From contig NZ_NQVN01000025.1 of the NCBI RefSeq assembly GCF_002770725.1, forward strand, positions 1-64,000: a stretch of DNA of 64,000 nucleotides. The letters are read 5' to 3'. Position 1 is the first letter of the stretch. The number at the start of each line of letters is the position of its first letter. Source of the DNA: Pleomorphomonas carboxyditropha (GTDB taxonomy: Bacteria; Pseudomonadota; Alphaproteobacteria; Rhizobiales; Pleomorphomonadaceae). Below the pieces are notes generated by a model. It searched no databases and was not told the origin of the DNA. It saw only the letters and a list, made by a program, of their open reading frames with translations. Made by a program: the position numbers and the translations under genes. Positions 1-8,598 of the stretch are shown here, piece by piece.

Positions 1-950
1 AGCTTCTTGAACAGCGCCACGAACTCGTCGGCGATGCTCTCCTGGACGCAGACCACCGGCAGGGCCATGCAGCGCTGGCCGGCGCAGCCATAGGTCGAGT
101 TGATGATGCCGCGCACCGTGCGCTCCAACACGCAATCCTCGAGCACCAGGGCATGGTTCTTGGCTTCCGTCAGCGCCTGGACGCGCTTGCCGTTGGCGGC
201 GGCCGTCTTGTAGATGTGCAGACCGACCGAGGTCGAGCCGACGAAGGCGACGCCCTTGATGGCCGGATTGACCAGGAGGCTGTCGGCCTCGACGCGCGAG
301 CAGGTGACCAGGTTGACGACGCCCTTGGGCAGGCCGGCTTCGATCAACAGTTCCAGCATGCGGCTTGCCGTCTGCGGCACCATCGAGGCGGCTTTCAGCA
401 CCACGGTGTTGCCGGTGGTGATGGCGAAGGGAATCATCCAGCCCATGGGGATCATGGCCGGGAAGTTGTAGGGCGCGATGGCGGCGAACACGCCGAGCGG
501 CTCGCGGAAGGACACCGTGTCGTAGCCGGTGGAGACGTTCATGCAGGTATCGCCCTGCATCAGGTAATGGGTCGAGCAGGCGCATTCGACCACTTCGATC
601 GCCTTGAGCACGTCGCCCTTGGCCTCGGCCAGCACCTTGCCGTTCTCGGTGGCGAGCAGTTCGGTCAGCTCGTCGAGATGGGCGTCGAGCAGCTGCTTGA
701 AGCGGAACATCAGTTGGATGCGGGTGGGGATCGGCGTATCGCGCCAGGCCGGGAAGGCGCGGGCAGCGGCTTCGACGGCGGCGTCGACCTCGTCCTGGGT
801 GCAGCAGGGCGCCTCGGCGATCTGCTTGCCGGTCGAGGGATCCATCACCGGCATGTACTTGGCCGTCTTCGACACCCGCCATTCGTTGTCGACCAGGTAC
901 CTGAGACGCGCCACCGTGCCGAACTGATGCTGCAGGATTTCCTTGTTCAT
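1..950 (-). CDS. mmsA: CoA-acylating methylmalonate-semialdehyde dehydrogenase, 3' end cut by window
   Basis: This aldehyde dehydrogenase superfamily enzyme oxidises methylmalonate or malonate semialdehyde to propionyl- or acetyl-CoA in valine and myo-inositol breakdown. It acts in the cytoplasm. About 316 N-terminal residues are present (family length about 500). Visible family signatures are APYNFPAMIPMGW in the cofactor domain, FVGSTSVG, EAKNHALV, and the catalytic cysteine in GCAGQRCMALP near the truncated end. The start is the ATG at 950, preceded by a GA-rich ribosome site. The gene is divergent from the transaldolase at 1519. Whether it serves inositol (iolA) or valine catabolism cannot be told here. 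Confidence 0.9.
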   Translation of the reverse strand, partial: MNKEILQHQFGTVARLRYLVDNEWRVSKTAKYMPVMDPSTGKQIAEAPCCTQDEVDAAVEAAARAFPAWRDTPIPTRIQLMFRFKQLLDAHLDELTELLATENGKVLAEAKGDVLKAIEVVECACSTHYLMQGDTCMNVSTGYDTVSFREPLGVFAAIAPYNFPAMIPMGWMIPFAITTGNTVVLKAASMVPQTASRMLELLIEAGLPKGVVNLVTCSRVEADSLLVNPAIKGVAFVGSTSVGLHIYKTAAANGKRVQALTEAKNHALVLEDCVLERTVRGIINSTYGCAGQRCMALPVVCVQESIADEFVALFKK

Positions 951-1518
951 GATCCTCTCCCTTTGGCTGCGCCAGGACGCCGATCGCATCCGCCGGCCAG
1001 GTGCGCACGAAAATAGAATGTTTATTCTTTATTATTTTCCCGGTGGAATGTAAATACGCATTCGGATTTCAAACGTTCTACAAGCCCGTTCGCGCCGTTT
1101 GGCCGGCGCCGATAGGCCCTTTTCCGCGCCCGGGCGTGCCGCGCCGCGCGACTGAGTGGCGCGTTCATTTCGCAGGGTTCGCGGGCCAGGCTTGCCGGCG
1201 CCGCCGGGACCGTTGCCATGGCGCGAACGGCGTGCCGACGGCAGACTTTCGTTGTAGTCGTCAAAAATGGAATTTACATGCCGTATATAATCTAATAGGG
1301 AATAAATAGATCGAAACGCTTGCCGGCCCCGAACCTCGGCGCCGCTGACCGGCAGCCCCGTGCCGGAAGATTTTCCCGGGGCGCACGGATTTGCCCTGTC
1401 CCTTGCCCGGCGACGCCGAGCGACGGCCGATTTCGCTTTCGCAGCAAAAAAACTTGGCCCAGCCGATGACCGATCCGCCGGCTATCCGTCCGGCCAACAG
1501 CCCGAGGAGGAATGCATC
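951..1518. other. Divergent intergenic region between mmsA and transaldolase
   Basis: This 568-bp stretch holds both promoters. The first 100 bp beside mmsA are AT-rich with nested inverted repeats (separate entry). A second AT-rich patch lies at about 1263-1310. Open frames through the middle are low-complexity Arg/Ala-rich translations with no ribosome site, so I see no gene. Confidence 0.6.
1015..1063. promoter_or_regulatory. Paired inverted repeats in the mmsA promoter
   Basis: Two inverted repeats sit 65-113 bp upstream of the mmsA start: AGAAT-GTTT-ATTCT (1015-1028) and GAATG-N8-CATTC (1046-1063). They share the GAAT/ATTC half-site, as expected for a dimeric regulator. The regulator is not identified. 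Confidence 0.45.
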
Positions 1519-2604
1519 ATGTCCCGCGCCGAAACCGACCTTGCAACGCCGCTGTCGAGGACCGTCGCGACGACGCCCACCGACGTCTGGAACGATTCCT
1601 GCTCGATCAGGGAGCTGCAATATTCGCTCGCCAACGGCGCGGTGGGCGCCACCACCAATCCGTCGATCGTCCTGGCCGTCCTCAAGAAGGAATATGACGC
1701 CTGGAAGGAGCCGCTGCGGCAACTGGTCGCGCAGCATCCGGCGGAAACCGAGGACGCCATCGCCTGGCGGCTGATCGAGGCCATGGGCCTCAAGGGCGCC
1801 GAGCTGCTGTTGCCGGTGTTCGAGCGCCAACGCGGGCGCAAGGGCCGGCTGTCGATGCAGACCAGCCCGGTCTACTACATGGACAAGGAGCGCCTGGTGG
1901 AGCAGGCGGTCCGCTTCGCCGGGCTGGCGCCCAATATCCAGGTCAAGATTCCGGTGACCGCCGCCGGCGTCGCCGCCATCGAGGAGGCGACCTATCGCGG
2001 CGTGGTGATCAACGCCACGGTCAGCTTCACCCTTCCCCAGGCGATCGCCGTCGCCGAGGCGGTCGAGCGCGGCCTGAAGCGCCGCGCCGCCGAAGGGCAC
2101 GACGTTTCGGCCATGACGCCGGCCTGCACCATCATGATCGGCCGCACCGACGACTGGATCAAGGCGGTGGCCAAGCGCGACGGCATCGTCGTCACGCCGG
2201 GTCACCTCGAATGGGCCGGCCTCGCCGTCATGAAGAAGGCCTACCGCCTCTTCGGGGAGCGGGGATACCGGACGCGCCTGCTCGCCGCCGCCTACCGCAA
2301 CCACATGCATTGGTCGGAGCTGATCGGCGGCGACCTGATCCTCACCATTCCCTATGACTGGCAGGTGCTGTTCAACGGCTCCGACATCGAGGTGAAGCCG
2401 CGCATCGACGATCCCGTCGACCCCGCCATCGTCGACGAGCTCTATCGGAAGTTCCCCGATTTCCGGGCCGCCTACGACGAGAACGGCCTCGCCATCGCCG
2501 CCTTCGACGGCTACGGCGCCACCCGCCGGACGCTGCGCGCCTTCATCGAAGCCTACCGCGACCTGACGGCCATCGTCCGCGACATCATGATCCCGCCGGC
2601 CTGA
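1519..2604 (+). CDS. Transaldolase family protein (361 aa)
   Basis: Transaldolases move a dihydroxyacetone unit between sugar phosphates through a lysine Schiff base. The sequence has the family hallmarks: GATTNPSIV near residues 43-51 and the Schiff-base lysine in QVKIPVT (K143), with an acidic residue in WNDSC (D26) as the likely acid/base. I chose the ATG at 1519 because AGGAGG lies just upstream; longer frames back to 1360 look untranslated. At about 360 residues it is longer than the minimal TalA/FSA type. It is divergent from mmsA and tail-to-tail with the acyltransferase fusion. Its exact sugar substrate is unknown; the neighbouring polysaccharide locus makes a role in sugar catabolism plausible. 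Confidence 0.85.
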   Translation: MSRAETDLATPLSRTVATTPTDVWNDSCSIRELQYSLANGAVGATTNPSIVLAVLKKEYDAWKEPLRQLVAQHPAETEDAIAWRLIEAMGLKGAELLLPVFERQRGRKGRLSMQTSPVYYMDKERLVEQAVRFAGLAPNIQVKIPVTAAGVAAIEEATYRGVVINATVSFTLPQAIAVAEAVERGLKRRAAEGHDVSAMTPACTIMIGRTDDWIKAVAKRDGIVVTPGHLEWAGLAVMKKAYRLFGERGYRTRLLAAAYRNHMHWSELIGGDLILTIPYDWQVLFNGSDIEVKPRIDDPVDPAIVDELYRKFPDFRAAYDENGLAIAAFDGYGATRRTLRAFIEAYRDLTAIVRDIMIPPA

Positions 2605-2632
2605 GGTCTGCCCGCCGCGCCTGAGACCGGCA

Positions 2633-4354
2633 TTACAGCCCCAGGCCGGCGGCGTTCGTTCTGTGCACGCCCTTGGGAACGAAGGGAAAGCCGTGGTCGA
2701 GGCCGAGGACGCTTGCGGCGAGGTGGAGCACCGACAGCCACATCTCCGTACCCTGGAGGCCGGGCGGCTGGCCGTCCGCGAAGGCGAAGCCGGCGCCCGG
2801 CTGCCAGCGTTCGGGCGCCCGTAGCAGGATGTCCTCGGCCATCGCTTCCGCCTCGGCCCGGCGATGGTCGGTCTGCCGCAGGCAGAGCATGAGGGGATGG
2901 ATGGTGTCGAGAAGGTTGCAGGCGTTGTAGGCGGCGCCCGCGAAGCCGTTATTCGCGCGGTAGTGCATGAGGACGGTGCCGATGGTCGCCTCGGGGTAGG
3001 GCAGCGGCAGGCCGAACTGGGCGTAGGTGCCGCGGGTGAGCCGGTAGAAGCCGTTGACCGGCTGCAGCCAGCCGTCGGCGTCGCTGGGCCTCCCCCACAG
3101 GCCGGTCGTCCGGTCCGCCCGCAGGGTGAGCCAGCCGAACAGCGTGGCAAGCGGCCCCCGGGCGGCGAAATAGCGGGCGTTGAGGTAGAGCCCGGTGCCG
3201 ATGGCGTCGACGGCGGCGCCGGCGCCCCAGGCATTGTCCGCCCACGGCAGGCCGTCGAGCCAGGCGCCGAGGGGCGGCGCGTCGATGTCGACGGCGGCGA
3301 CGGGGTGGCGCGGCTTTGCGCCGAGAACTTCCAGCGCATAGCCGACGGCCAGCACGTTGTAGAGCGCCAGCGGGTCGTCCCGCGGCGGAACGCCGGCCGC
3401 GGCCGGCCGGGCCGGGTCGGGGAACAGGCCGGTCGTGGCGTCCTGCAGGGCCTGCAACCGCGCGACGGTGGTGGAGCGGGACGCGCCGCCGCCCGCCTCC
3501 GGGGGCAGCGCTTCCTCGACCGCGCCGAAGCCGGCGGCGATCTCAAACGCGTCGCAGAGATGGCGGGCACTCGGGCGGGCGACGCCGTCGGCTTCGGGCG
3601 ACAGGTAGCCGTCGCCGGTCCGGTGGCGCGCCAGCACCTGCCGCCAGTCCGCCGCGACGCGCGTGCCGAGGGTGGCGAGCGCCCGTTCCGCCTCGCCGCG
3701 CCGGCTCGGCGTGACGCGGTGGCCGTCGCCGCGCCGGCGGACGACCTTGGCCGGAACGCCCGCCACGATGGCCAGGGGCGGCACGTCCCGCGTCACCACG
3801 GCGCCGGCGGCGATCACCGCGCCGCGGCCGATGTTGACGCCGTCGACGATCACCGCGCCGCGGCCGATGTTGACGCCGTCGACGATCACCGCGTTGGCGC
3901 CGATCCAGACGTCGTCGCCGATGTCGATGCCGGCGGAAACCAGCCCCTGGTGATGGATGGGGCGGTCGGGGTCCTCGAAGCCGTGGTTGAAGCCGACGAT
4001 CGAGACGAGCGAGGCGATCCTCACGCCGTTGCCGCACCGCACCTTGCCGGAGAGGCAGGCGTAGGCGTTGACGGTGCAGTCGTCGCCGAGGGCGATGTCG
4101 CCGCGCACGACGGCTTGGGCGGCGATCCACGACCGTTCGCCGAGGATCAGACGCTCCGTGAACACCTGCGCGCCCGGCGCGACGAAGGCGGTCGCCGCGA
4201 TTTGCGCCCCGGCATGTCGCGTCAGGTCGGCGACCCGGGCCCGATGGGCCGGATCGGCAATATCCGCGTCGGTTCGCTCCCAGCTCAGGACGGCGACGCG
4301 CGCCTTGCGGTGCGCTTCGGCGGCGCTGCCGGTGTCGACATGCGATTCAGTCAT
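2633..4354 (-). CDS. Hexapeptide acyltransferase fused to a helical (alpha/alpha-type) domain
   Basis: Residues about 55-205 are a left-handed beta-helix acyltransferase of the WcaF/maltose O-acetyltransferase type, with a probable catalytic histidine in [15 protein letters not shown] (H124), [13 protein letters not shown], and the C-terminal [11 protein letters not shown]. Residues about 215-573 are a separate, mostly helical, Trp/Leu-rich region (for example [20 protein letters not shown] and [12 protein letters not shown]) that resembles an alpha/alpha toroid; I cannot name its family. A 12-residue block, [12 protein letters not shown], is perfectly duplicated in tandem at 156-179. The gene is divergent from the LacI regulator at 4505, with operator-like repeats between them, so it probably belongs to the same regulon. 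The acyl acceptor is unknown; an oligosaccharide is a guess. No signal peptide is visible. Confidence 0.75.
   Translation of the reverse strand: MTESHVDTGSAAEAHRKARVAVLSWERTDADIADPAHRARVADLTRHAGAQIAATAFVAPGAQVFTERLILGERSWIAAQAVVRGDIALGDDCTVNAYACLSGKVRCGNGVRIASLVSIVGFNHGFEDPDRPIHHQGLVSAGIDIGDDVWIGANAVIVDGVNIGRGAVIVDGVNIGRGAVIAAGAVVTRDVPPLAIVAGVPAKVVRRRGDGHRVTPSRRGEAERALATLGTRVAADWRQVLARHRTGDGYLSPEADGVARPSARHLCDAFEIAAGFGAVEEALPPEAGGGASRSTTVARLQALQDATTGLFPDPARPAAAGVPPRDDPLALYNVLAVGYALEVLGAKPRHPVAAVDIDAPPLGAWLDGLPWADNAWGAGAAVDAIGTGLYLNARYFAARGPLATLFGWLTLRADRTTGLWGRPSDADGWLQPVNGFYRLTRGTYAQFGLPLPYPEATIGTVLMHYRANNGFAGAAYNACNLLDTIHPLMLCLRQTDHRRAEAEAMAEDILLRAPERWQPGAGFAFADGQPPGLQGTEMWLSVLHLAASVLGLDHGFPFVPKGVHRTNAAGLGL
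3811..3892. repeat. Perfect in-frame 36-bp tandem duplication
   Basis: Two identical 36-bp units (3812-3847 and 3848-3883) lie in tandem, and the first 9 bp continue into a third partial copy. They encode [12 protein letters not shown] twice in the acyltransferase beta-helix. Perfect identity implies a recent event or an assembly artefact. Confidence 0.9.
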
Positions 4355-4410
4355 TTTCGGGTTCTTTCACAGAAGCGGATGCGGCAAGGCGGATGTCGGC
4401 ACATCCTTCA

Positions 4411-4435
4411 TGGAAAATGAGTCGATATTTTTCCA
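4411..4435. promoter_or_regulatory. TGGAAAA...TTTTCCA inverted repeat, putative LacI-family operator
   Basis: TGGAAAA (4411-4417) and TTTTCCA (4429-4435) form a perfect inverted repeat between the acyltransferase fusion and the lacI-type gene. A further TTTTTCC half-site follows at 4445-4451. The same half-site recurs in the promoter region at 7409-7610. Confidence 0.55.
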
Positions 4436-4504
4436 CATAGAAACTTTTTCCTGATCGTCCTAGTATGCCGGCGGCAAAGGCAGGCCGACCAGGGGAAGGT
4501 TGGA

Positions 4505-5545
4505 ATGGGCAAGCACAAACCGCCGCGTTCGGCGACTCTCAGCGACATCGCCGCGGCGGCGGGCGTTTCCGTGGGCACCGTGTCGAAGGCGCTGAACGCC
4601 AAGGTCGGCGTCAGCCCGGTCAACCGCGAGCGAATCATGCGGGCGGTGGAGGCCGTCGGCTATCGCAAGTCGGACGGCCGTCCCCGGCAGTCGACCGGTC
4701 TCGGCACGGCGACCATCGTCACCTACGACCGCTATGTCGGAAACGACAGCTTCTATGGCGAGATCCTGCGCGGCATCACCGAGGAGGCCGAGCGCATCGG
4801 CATCGGGCTCAGCGTCGAGATGCTGTTCCACGGCGAGCCGACGCCCGATCCGTCGAGCCTGTTCCGCCGGGGCCTGCCGGAGAGCATCATCATGATGGGG
4901 CTCGACCAGCCGGTGCTGGTCGACGCCGTCGCCGCCCTCGGCTGTCCGGCGGTGATCATCAACGGCATGGACCCCGCCATGCGGATCGACAGCGTTTCGC
5001 CCGACTATCACTTCGGCGGCTGGGCGGCGGCGCGGCACCTCCTCGACAGGGGGCACCGCAATCTCCTGCACGTCACCCATCCGTTCCGGGAATCGCTGAC
5101 GCTTCGCCTCGAAGGATTCCGCAAGGCGCTCGAACGGTCCGGCGTTGCCTTCGACGCCGGCCGCCATCTGCTCGATACCGACGACGCCGGGCTGACCAGC
5201 GCCGGCGCGCAGCAGGCGGTGGCCAGGCTCATCGACAGCGGCAGGTTCGAGGCGACGGCGCTTTGCTGCGTGTCCGACATGCTGGCCATCGGCGCCATGC
5301 GCGCCGTGCTCGCCGCCGGCTACCGGGTGCCCGAGGACGTGTCGATCACCGGCTTCGACGATCTGCCGATCAGCGCCCACTGCGAGATTCCGCTCACCAC
5401 ATTCCACATCGAGCGCGCCGAGATGGGGCGGGCGGCGGTGCACATGCTGCTCGAGGGGGCGGCCAACCCGCTCCGCAACGGCCGCCGCCTCAGCCTCGGC
5501 GTCCAGCTCGTGGAACGGGCCTCCGTGGCGCCGCCGCCGCGCTGA
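4505..5545 (+). CDS. LacI-family transcriptional regulator
   Basis: This sugar-responsive DNA-binding repressor has an N-terminal helix-turn-helix and hinge (LSDIAAAAGVSVGTVSKALN, residues about 12-31) and a periplasmic-binding-protein-like effector domain (FYGEILRGI, ITGFDDLPIS). Its 346 residues are normal for the family. The start ATG follows GGGGAAGG. It is divergent from the acyltransferase fusion and convergent, with a 5-bp gap, with the heparinase-like gene. TGGAAA inverted repeats beside it and ahead of the transporter suggest that it controls the whole 2.6-16.7 kb locus. The inducer is presumably an oligosaccharide taken up by that importer. Confidence 0.9.
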   Translation: MGKHKPPRSATLSDIAAAAGVSVGTVSKALNAKVGVSPVNRERIMRAVEAVGYRKSDGRPRQSTGLGTATIVTYDRYVGNDSFYGEILRGITEEAERIGIGLSVEMLFHGEPTPDPSSLFRRGLPESIIMMGLDQPVLVDAVAALGCPAVIINGMDPAMRIDSVSPDYHFGGWAAARHLLDRGHRNLLHVTHPFRESLTLRLEGFRKALERSGVAFDAGRHLLDTDDAGLTSAGAQQAVARLIDSGRFEATALCCVSDMLAIGAMRAVLAAGYRVPEDVSITGFDDLPISAHCEIPLTTFHIERAEMGRAAVHMLLEGAANPLRNGRRLSLGVQLVERASVAPPPR

Positions 5546-5550
5546 TCCGG

Positions 5551-7347
5551 TCATCGGCGGATCCTCACGGCGATGCGCTCTTCGAAGGGAATGGCAACGC
5601 GATAGAGCGTGTCCGGCCAGGCGAGGCGCAGCCGCGCATCGGCGACGGCGATCGCCTCGACCGTGGCCGCGCCGCCGCCGTCGATCTCGATCGCGCCGAG
5701 GCCGGGCAGCACCAGCCCGTCCGCCGCGATGCCCGGACGCCGCGCCAGCATCAGGTGCAGCGTCGAGGGGCCGGCCGGCGACCGCACGTCCTCGATTTCG
5801 ATCCGTTCGCCCTTGACGAAGCGGACGGTGCGGTGCGCCGTCGTCACGCCGGCGGCCGGCGGAAAGGCGCCGGCGAGGTCCATCGACACGCGGCTTTCCC
5901 GCTCGCCCGGCTCGAAGACGAGGTCGCGGGCGCCGTAGGCGGCGCCGTAGCCCTCCTCGACACCGCCGAACAGCGGCAGGTTGTGATAGGCCGACCGGAT
6001 GGTCCAGATCTCGTGACGGGCGGCGGAGAAGGTCTTGGCCGTGTAGGTTTCCACGCCGACGTCGATCAGCAGGGGCTCGCCGTCCCTGAACAGGATCAGC
6101 GAGCCGGCGTCGGCGTGGCCGTGGCTGTCGCCGTTGTCGCCGGCCTTGACGGCGAGGTCGAAGCTGGCGTCGCGCAGGATGAACAGGCCGACGCCGGGAT
6201 AGTGGATGTCCGCCGCAGCGCGCGGCGCGGCCGGGCGGTGGGCGGCGAGCCGTTCGGCGGCGAACGCCGCCTGCAGCCGGTAGTAGAGGTTGATCTCGTC
6301 GGGCAGGTCGCGGTCGGTGGAGACCGCCCAGTCGGCGGCGGCGAAGTCGGCCAGGCGGTCCGAGCCGACGGCGAGGCCGAACAGGTATTCGCGGGCGCCG
6401 GCCCGGCCGGCCAGCGGCGAACAGTCGGCGAAGTTGAAGTAATAGGCGCCGCGCGCGTTGATGTTGACGATATACTCGGCGATGTTGCGGATCTTGTCCG
6501 ACCGGGCGGCCGCGGCGAAGGCGCCGCCGGTGACCTTGTTCAGGATGTCCATGGCGTTGAACAGGCAGAGGCCGGCGTGGCGATAATATTGCGCGCCCTC
6601 CTCGCAGCAGCCGTCGTCCTGGTAGTCCTTGAGGAACGCGTCGAGGCTTTCGGCCGCCTTGACCACCACCCGCCGCCGCAGGTCGGCCGGGTAGTCGCCG
6701 CTCATGATCGCCAGCAGCACGTTCTGGGTGCACCAGACGGTCCAGTTGCACATCGGCTCGTCGCCGTCGCCCATCCACCAGAAATGCCGGCCGAGGTAGG
6801 GGGCGACGATGCGCGCGTCGATTTCGCGGCGGATGCGCGCCCGGATCAGCGGGCTGACGGCGTCGAGCGCGGCGCCGAGCAGGTGGTCGACGACCGCCAG
6901 CTGCGCGCCGGTTTCGCAGGCGAACAGGTCGAGGACCGGCGCGCCGACATCCGGCAGGATGGCCGTCGGCGTGTCGCGGACCAGCGTGTTGTGGGCCGGA
7001 AGCTGCCAGCCGCTTTCCTCGCAGAGGGCGAAGATGCCGTCGATGACCTGGTCGAGAAAGCGGCCGTCGCCGGCCACGCATTCGGCCATGACGGCGGCGT
7101 TGAGGGTCCGCCGCCGCGTGAGGTAGCGCGCCTCGAAGCGGGCGCGGTCGCCGTTGCGGCGGAAATCCATGTAGGCGGAGGCAGCAAGCGGCGGATAGGC
7201 CGCGCCGGCAAGGCTTTCGCCGCGCGCCGTCAGGGCGTCGCGGACGTCGGCCGGCAGGCGAAGCCAGGCCGCACGATCCCGGGCCGGTGGCGCCGGAACG
7301 AAGCGATCGATCGTCCGCGGCAGATCGGCCAGGCATTCGACGAACAT
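5551..7347 (-). CDS. Heparinase II/III-family protein (598 aa)
   Basis: The N-terminal two thirds are an alpha/alpha-toroid (WWMGDGDEPMCNWTVWCTQN and DDGCCEEGAQYYRHAG, both typical of the family). The C-terminal third is the heparinase II/III beta-sandwich, with the conserved NGDSHGHADAGSLILF block. Relatives are polysaccharide lyases acting on uronate-containing polymers. There is no signal peptide, so it probably acts on imported oligosaccharides. I chose the ATG at 7347 because GGGAGA precedes it at good spacing; the upstream in-frame ATG at 7416 lies inside operator sequence. It is divergent from the ABC permease at 7658, with which it shares the GGAAA-rich promoter region. Confidence 0.8.
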   Translation of the reverse strand: MFVECLADLPRTIDRFVPAPPARDRAAWLRLPADVRDALTARGESLAGAAYPPLAASAYMDFRRNGDRARFEARYLTRRRTLNAAVMAECVAGDGRFLDQVIDGIFALCEESGWQLPAHNTLVRDTPTAILPDVGAPVLDLFACETGAQLAVVDHLLGAALDAVSPLIRARIRREIDARIVAPYLGRHFWWMGDGDEPMCNWTVWCTQNVLLAIMSGDYPADLRRRVVVKAAESLDAFLKDYQDDGCCEEGAQYYRHAGLCLFNAMDILNKVTGGAFAAAARSDKIRNIAEYIVNINARGAYYFNFADCSPLAGRAGAREYLFGLAVGSDRLADFAAADWAVSTDRDLPDEINLYYRLQAAFAAERLAAHRPAAPRAAADIHYPGVGLFILRDASFDLAVKAGDNGDSHGHADAGSLILFRDGEPLLIDVGVETYTAKTFSAARHEIWTIRSAYHNLPLFGGVEEGYGAAYGARDLVFEPGERESRVSMDLAGAFPPAAGVTTAHRTVRFVKGERIEIEDVRSPAGPSTLHLMLARRPGIAADGLVLPGLGAIEIDGGGAATVEAIAVADARLRLAWPDTLYRVAIPFEERIAVRIRR

Positions 7348-7408
7348 GATGGTCTCCCGATTGTCATCCGGGCCGGCGGCGGCGCCGGCCGGCGTTCGCA
7401 TCTTTCTA

Positions 7409-7465
7409 TTTTCCATTAGGTGGAAAACACAACGTTTTTGGAAAGATGGAAAATATGCGTATTTT
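7409..7465. promoter_or_regulatory. Operator-like inverted repeats between heparinase gene and ABC permease
   Basis: TTTTCCA-TTAGG-TGGAAAA (7409-7427) is a perfect inverted repeat with the same half-site as 4411-4435. AAAATA-TGCG-TATTTT (7450-7465) follows, with further GGAAA half-sites at 7440 and 7448. The region is well placed to control both divergent genes. Confidence 0.55.
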
Positions 7466-7581
7466 TTCGATTGCGTTTCGACGATTTGTGGAGTTTACAC
7501 TCGTCCGGCCGTCGCGAGAATATCGCGATGTAGGGATCTCCGCCATTCCCAGCATATCCGTCGGGGAGGTGCCACGGACAG

Positions 7582-7610
7582 GCGGAAAGTGGAAATGTTT
7601 GGAAATTTCC
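7582..7610. promoter_or_regulatory. Phased GGAAA repeats ending in palindrome GGAAATTTCC
   Basis: Three GGAAA half-sites at 7583, 7591 and 7601 end in the palindrome GGAAATTTCC (7601-7610), 48 bp ahead of the permease start. They probably form a promoter-proximal operator for the ABC operon. Confidence 0.45.
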
Positions 7611-7657
7611 GCTGACCCGATTGACGAAAAACGGAAAAGATTCCCGGGGAGGAAGCA

Positions 7658-8575
7658 ATGGCGGTCACCGCTCCAGTTCGCAAGCCGCGCCCCATGACGC
7701 CCGCCCGCCGGCGGTTGCGCAACAACGTGGTCGCCTACAGCTTCATCGCTCCGAATTTCATCGGCTTCGCCGTCTTCACGCTCGGGCCGATCCTGTTCGC
7801 CTTCGCGCTCGCCTTCATGGACTGGGACGGCTCGAACGAGATGACGTTCGCCGGCCTCAGGAACTTCTGGCGCCTGTTCTCCGACGACGTGTTCCAGACC
7901 GCGCTCTGGAACACGCTCGTCTACACGGCGCTGACCGTGCCGCTGACGCTGGTCTGCTCGCTGCTTCTGGCGGTGCTGCTCAACCAGAAGGTCTTCGGCC
8001 GCAATTTCTTCCGCACCGTCATGTTCTTCCCCTACGTCGCCTCGCTGGTGGCGGTCGCCGTGGTCTGGAATATGATCTTCAATCCGGCCATGGGCCCGTT
8101 CAACATGCTGCTGGTGGCCTTCGGCCTCGATCCGGCGCATCTGCCCGGCTGGTCGGCCGACAAGAACTGGGCGATGGTCACGGTCATCCTGTTCTCCGTG
8201 TGGAAGAACATGGGCTACTACATGGTGATCTACCTCGCCGGCCTGCAGGGCGTGAATCCCGAGCTCTACGAGGCGGCCGGCATCGACGGCGCCAACGCCT
8301 GGGACAAGTTCCGCCATGTCACCATTCCGCAACTGAGCGCGACGACCTTCTTCGTCAGCATCATGCTGACCATCCAGTGCTTCAAGGTCTTCGACCAGAT
8401 CTACATGCTGACGCAGGGCGGGCCGGGCACGTCGACGCTGGTCCTCGTCTACCACATCTACAACGAAGCCTTCATCTCCTGGGACCTGGGATACGCCAGC
8501 ATGGTCGCCCTCGTCCTGTTCCTGCTCGTTCTCGTCGTCACGGTCGTCCAGTTCCGTCGCGAGCGGGACGCGTGA
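7658..8575 (+). CDS. Carbohydrate ABC transporter permease, MalF type
   Basis: Inner-membrane subunit of a carbohydrate uptake-1 family importer. About six hydrophobic segments begin at residue 30 (FIAPNFIGFAVFTLGPILFA). The cytoplasmic EAA loop that docks on the ATPase is visible as EAAGIDGANAWDKFRHVTIP. Its 305 residues are typical for MalF/UgpA-type subunits lacking the large MalF periplasmic loop. GGGGAGGAAG precedes the start. It is first in the operon with the second permease at 8599, GH88, a heparinase-like protein, the ATPase and the binding protein. Confidence 0.92.
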   Translation: MAVTAPVRKPRPMTPARRRLRNNVVAYSFIAPNFIGFAVFTLGPILFAFALAFMDWDGSNEMTFAGLRNFWRLFSDDVFQTALWNTLVYTALTVPLTLVCSLLLAVLLNQKVFGRNFFRTVMFFPYVASLVAVAVVWNMIFNPAMGPFNMLLVAFGLDPAHLPGWSADKNWAMVTVILFSVWKNMGYYMVIYLAGLQGVNPELYEAAGIDGANAWDKFRHVTIPQLSATTFFVSIMLTIQCFKVFDQIYMLTQGGPGTSTLVLVYHIYNEAFISWDLGYASMVALVLFLLVLVVTVVQFRRERDA

Positions 8576-8598
8576 CGGTTCGGGCCGGAGGAAACGCC

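Noticed and set aside
1360-1518. Extended N-terminus of the transaldolase from an upstream ATG
   Set aside because: The extra residues have no family similarity, and AGGAGG sits just before the ATG at 1519.
4460-7419. Very long open frames antisense and out of frame to the LacI and heparinase-like genes
   Set aside because: They are by-products of high GC at third codon positions: Arg/Gly/Ala-rich translations, no domain signatures, no ribosome sites, and they cover clearly real genes.
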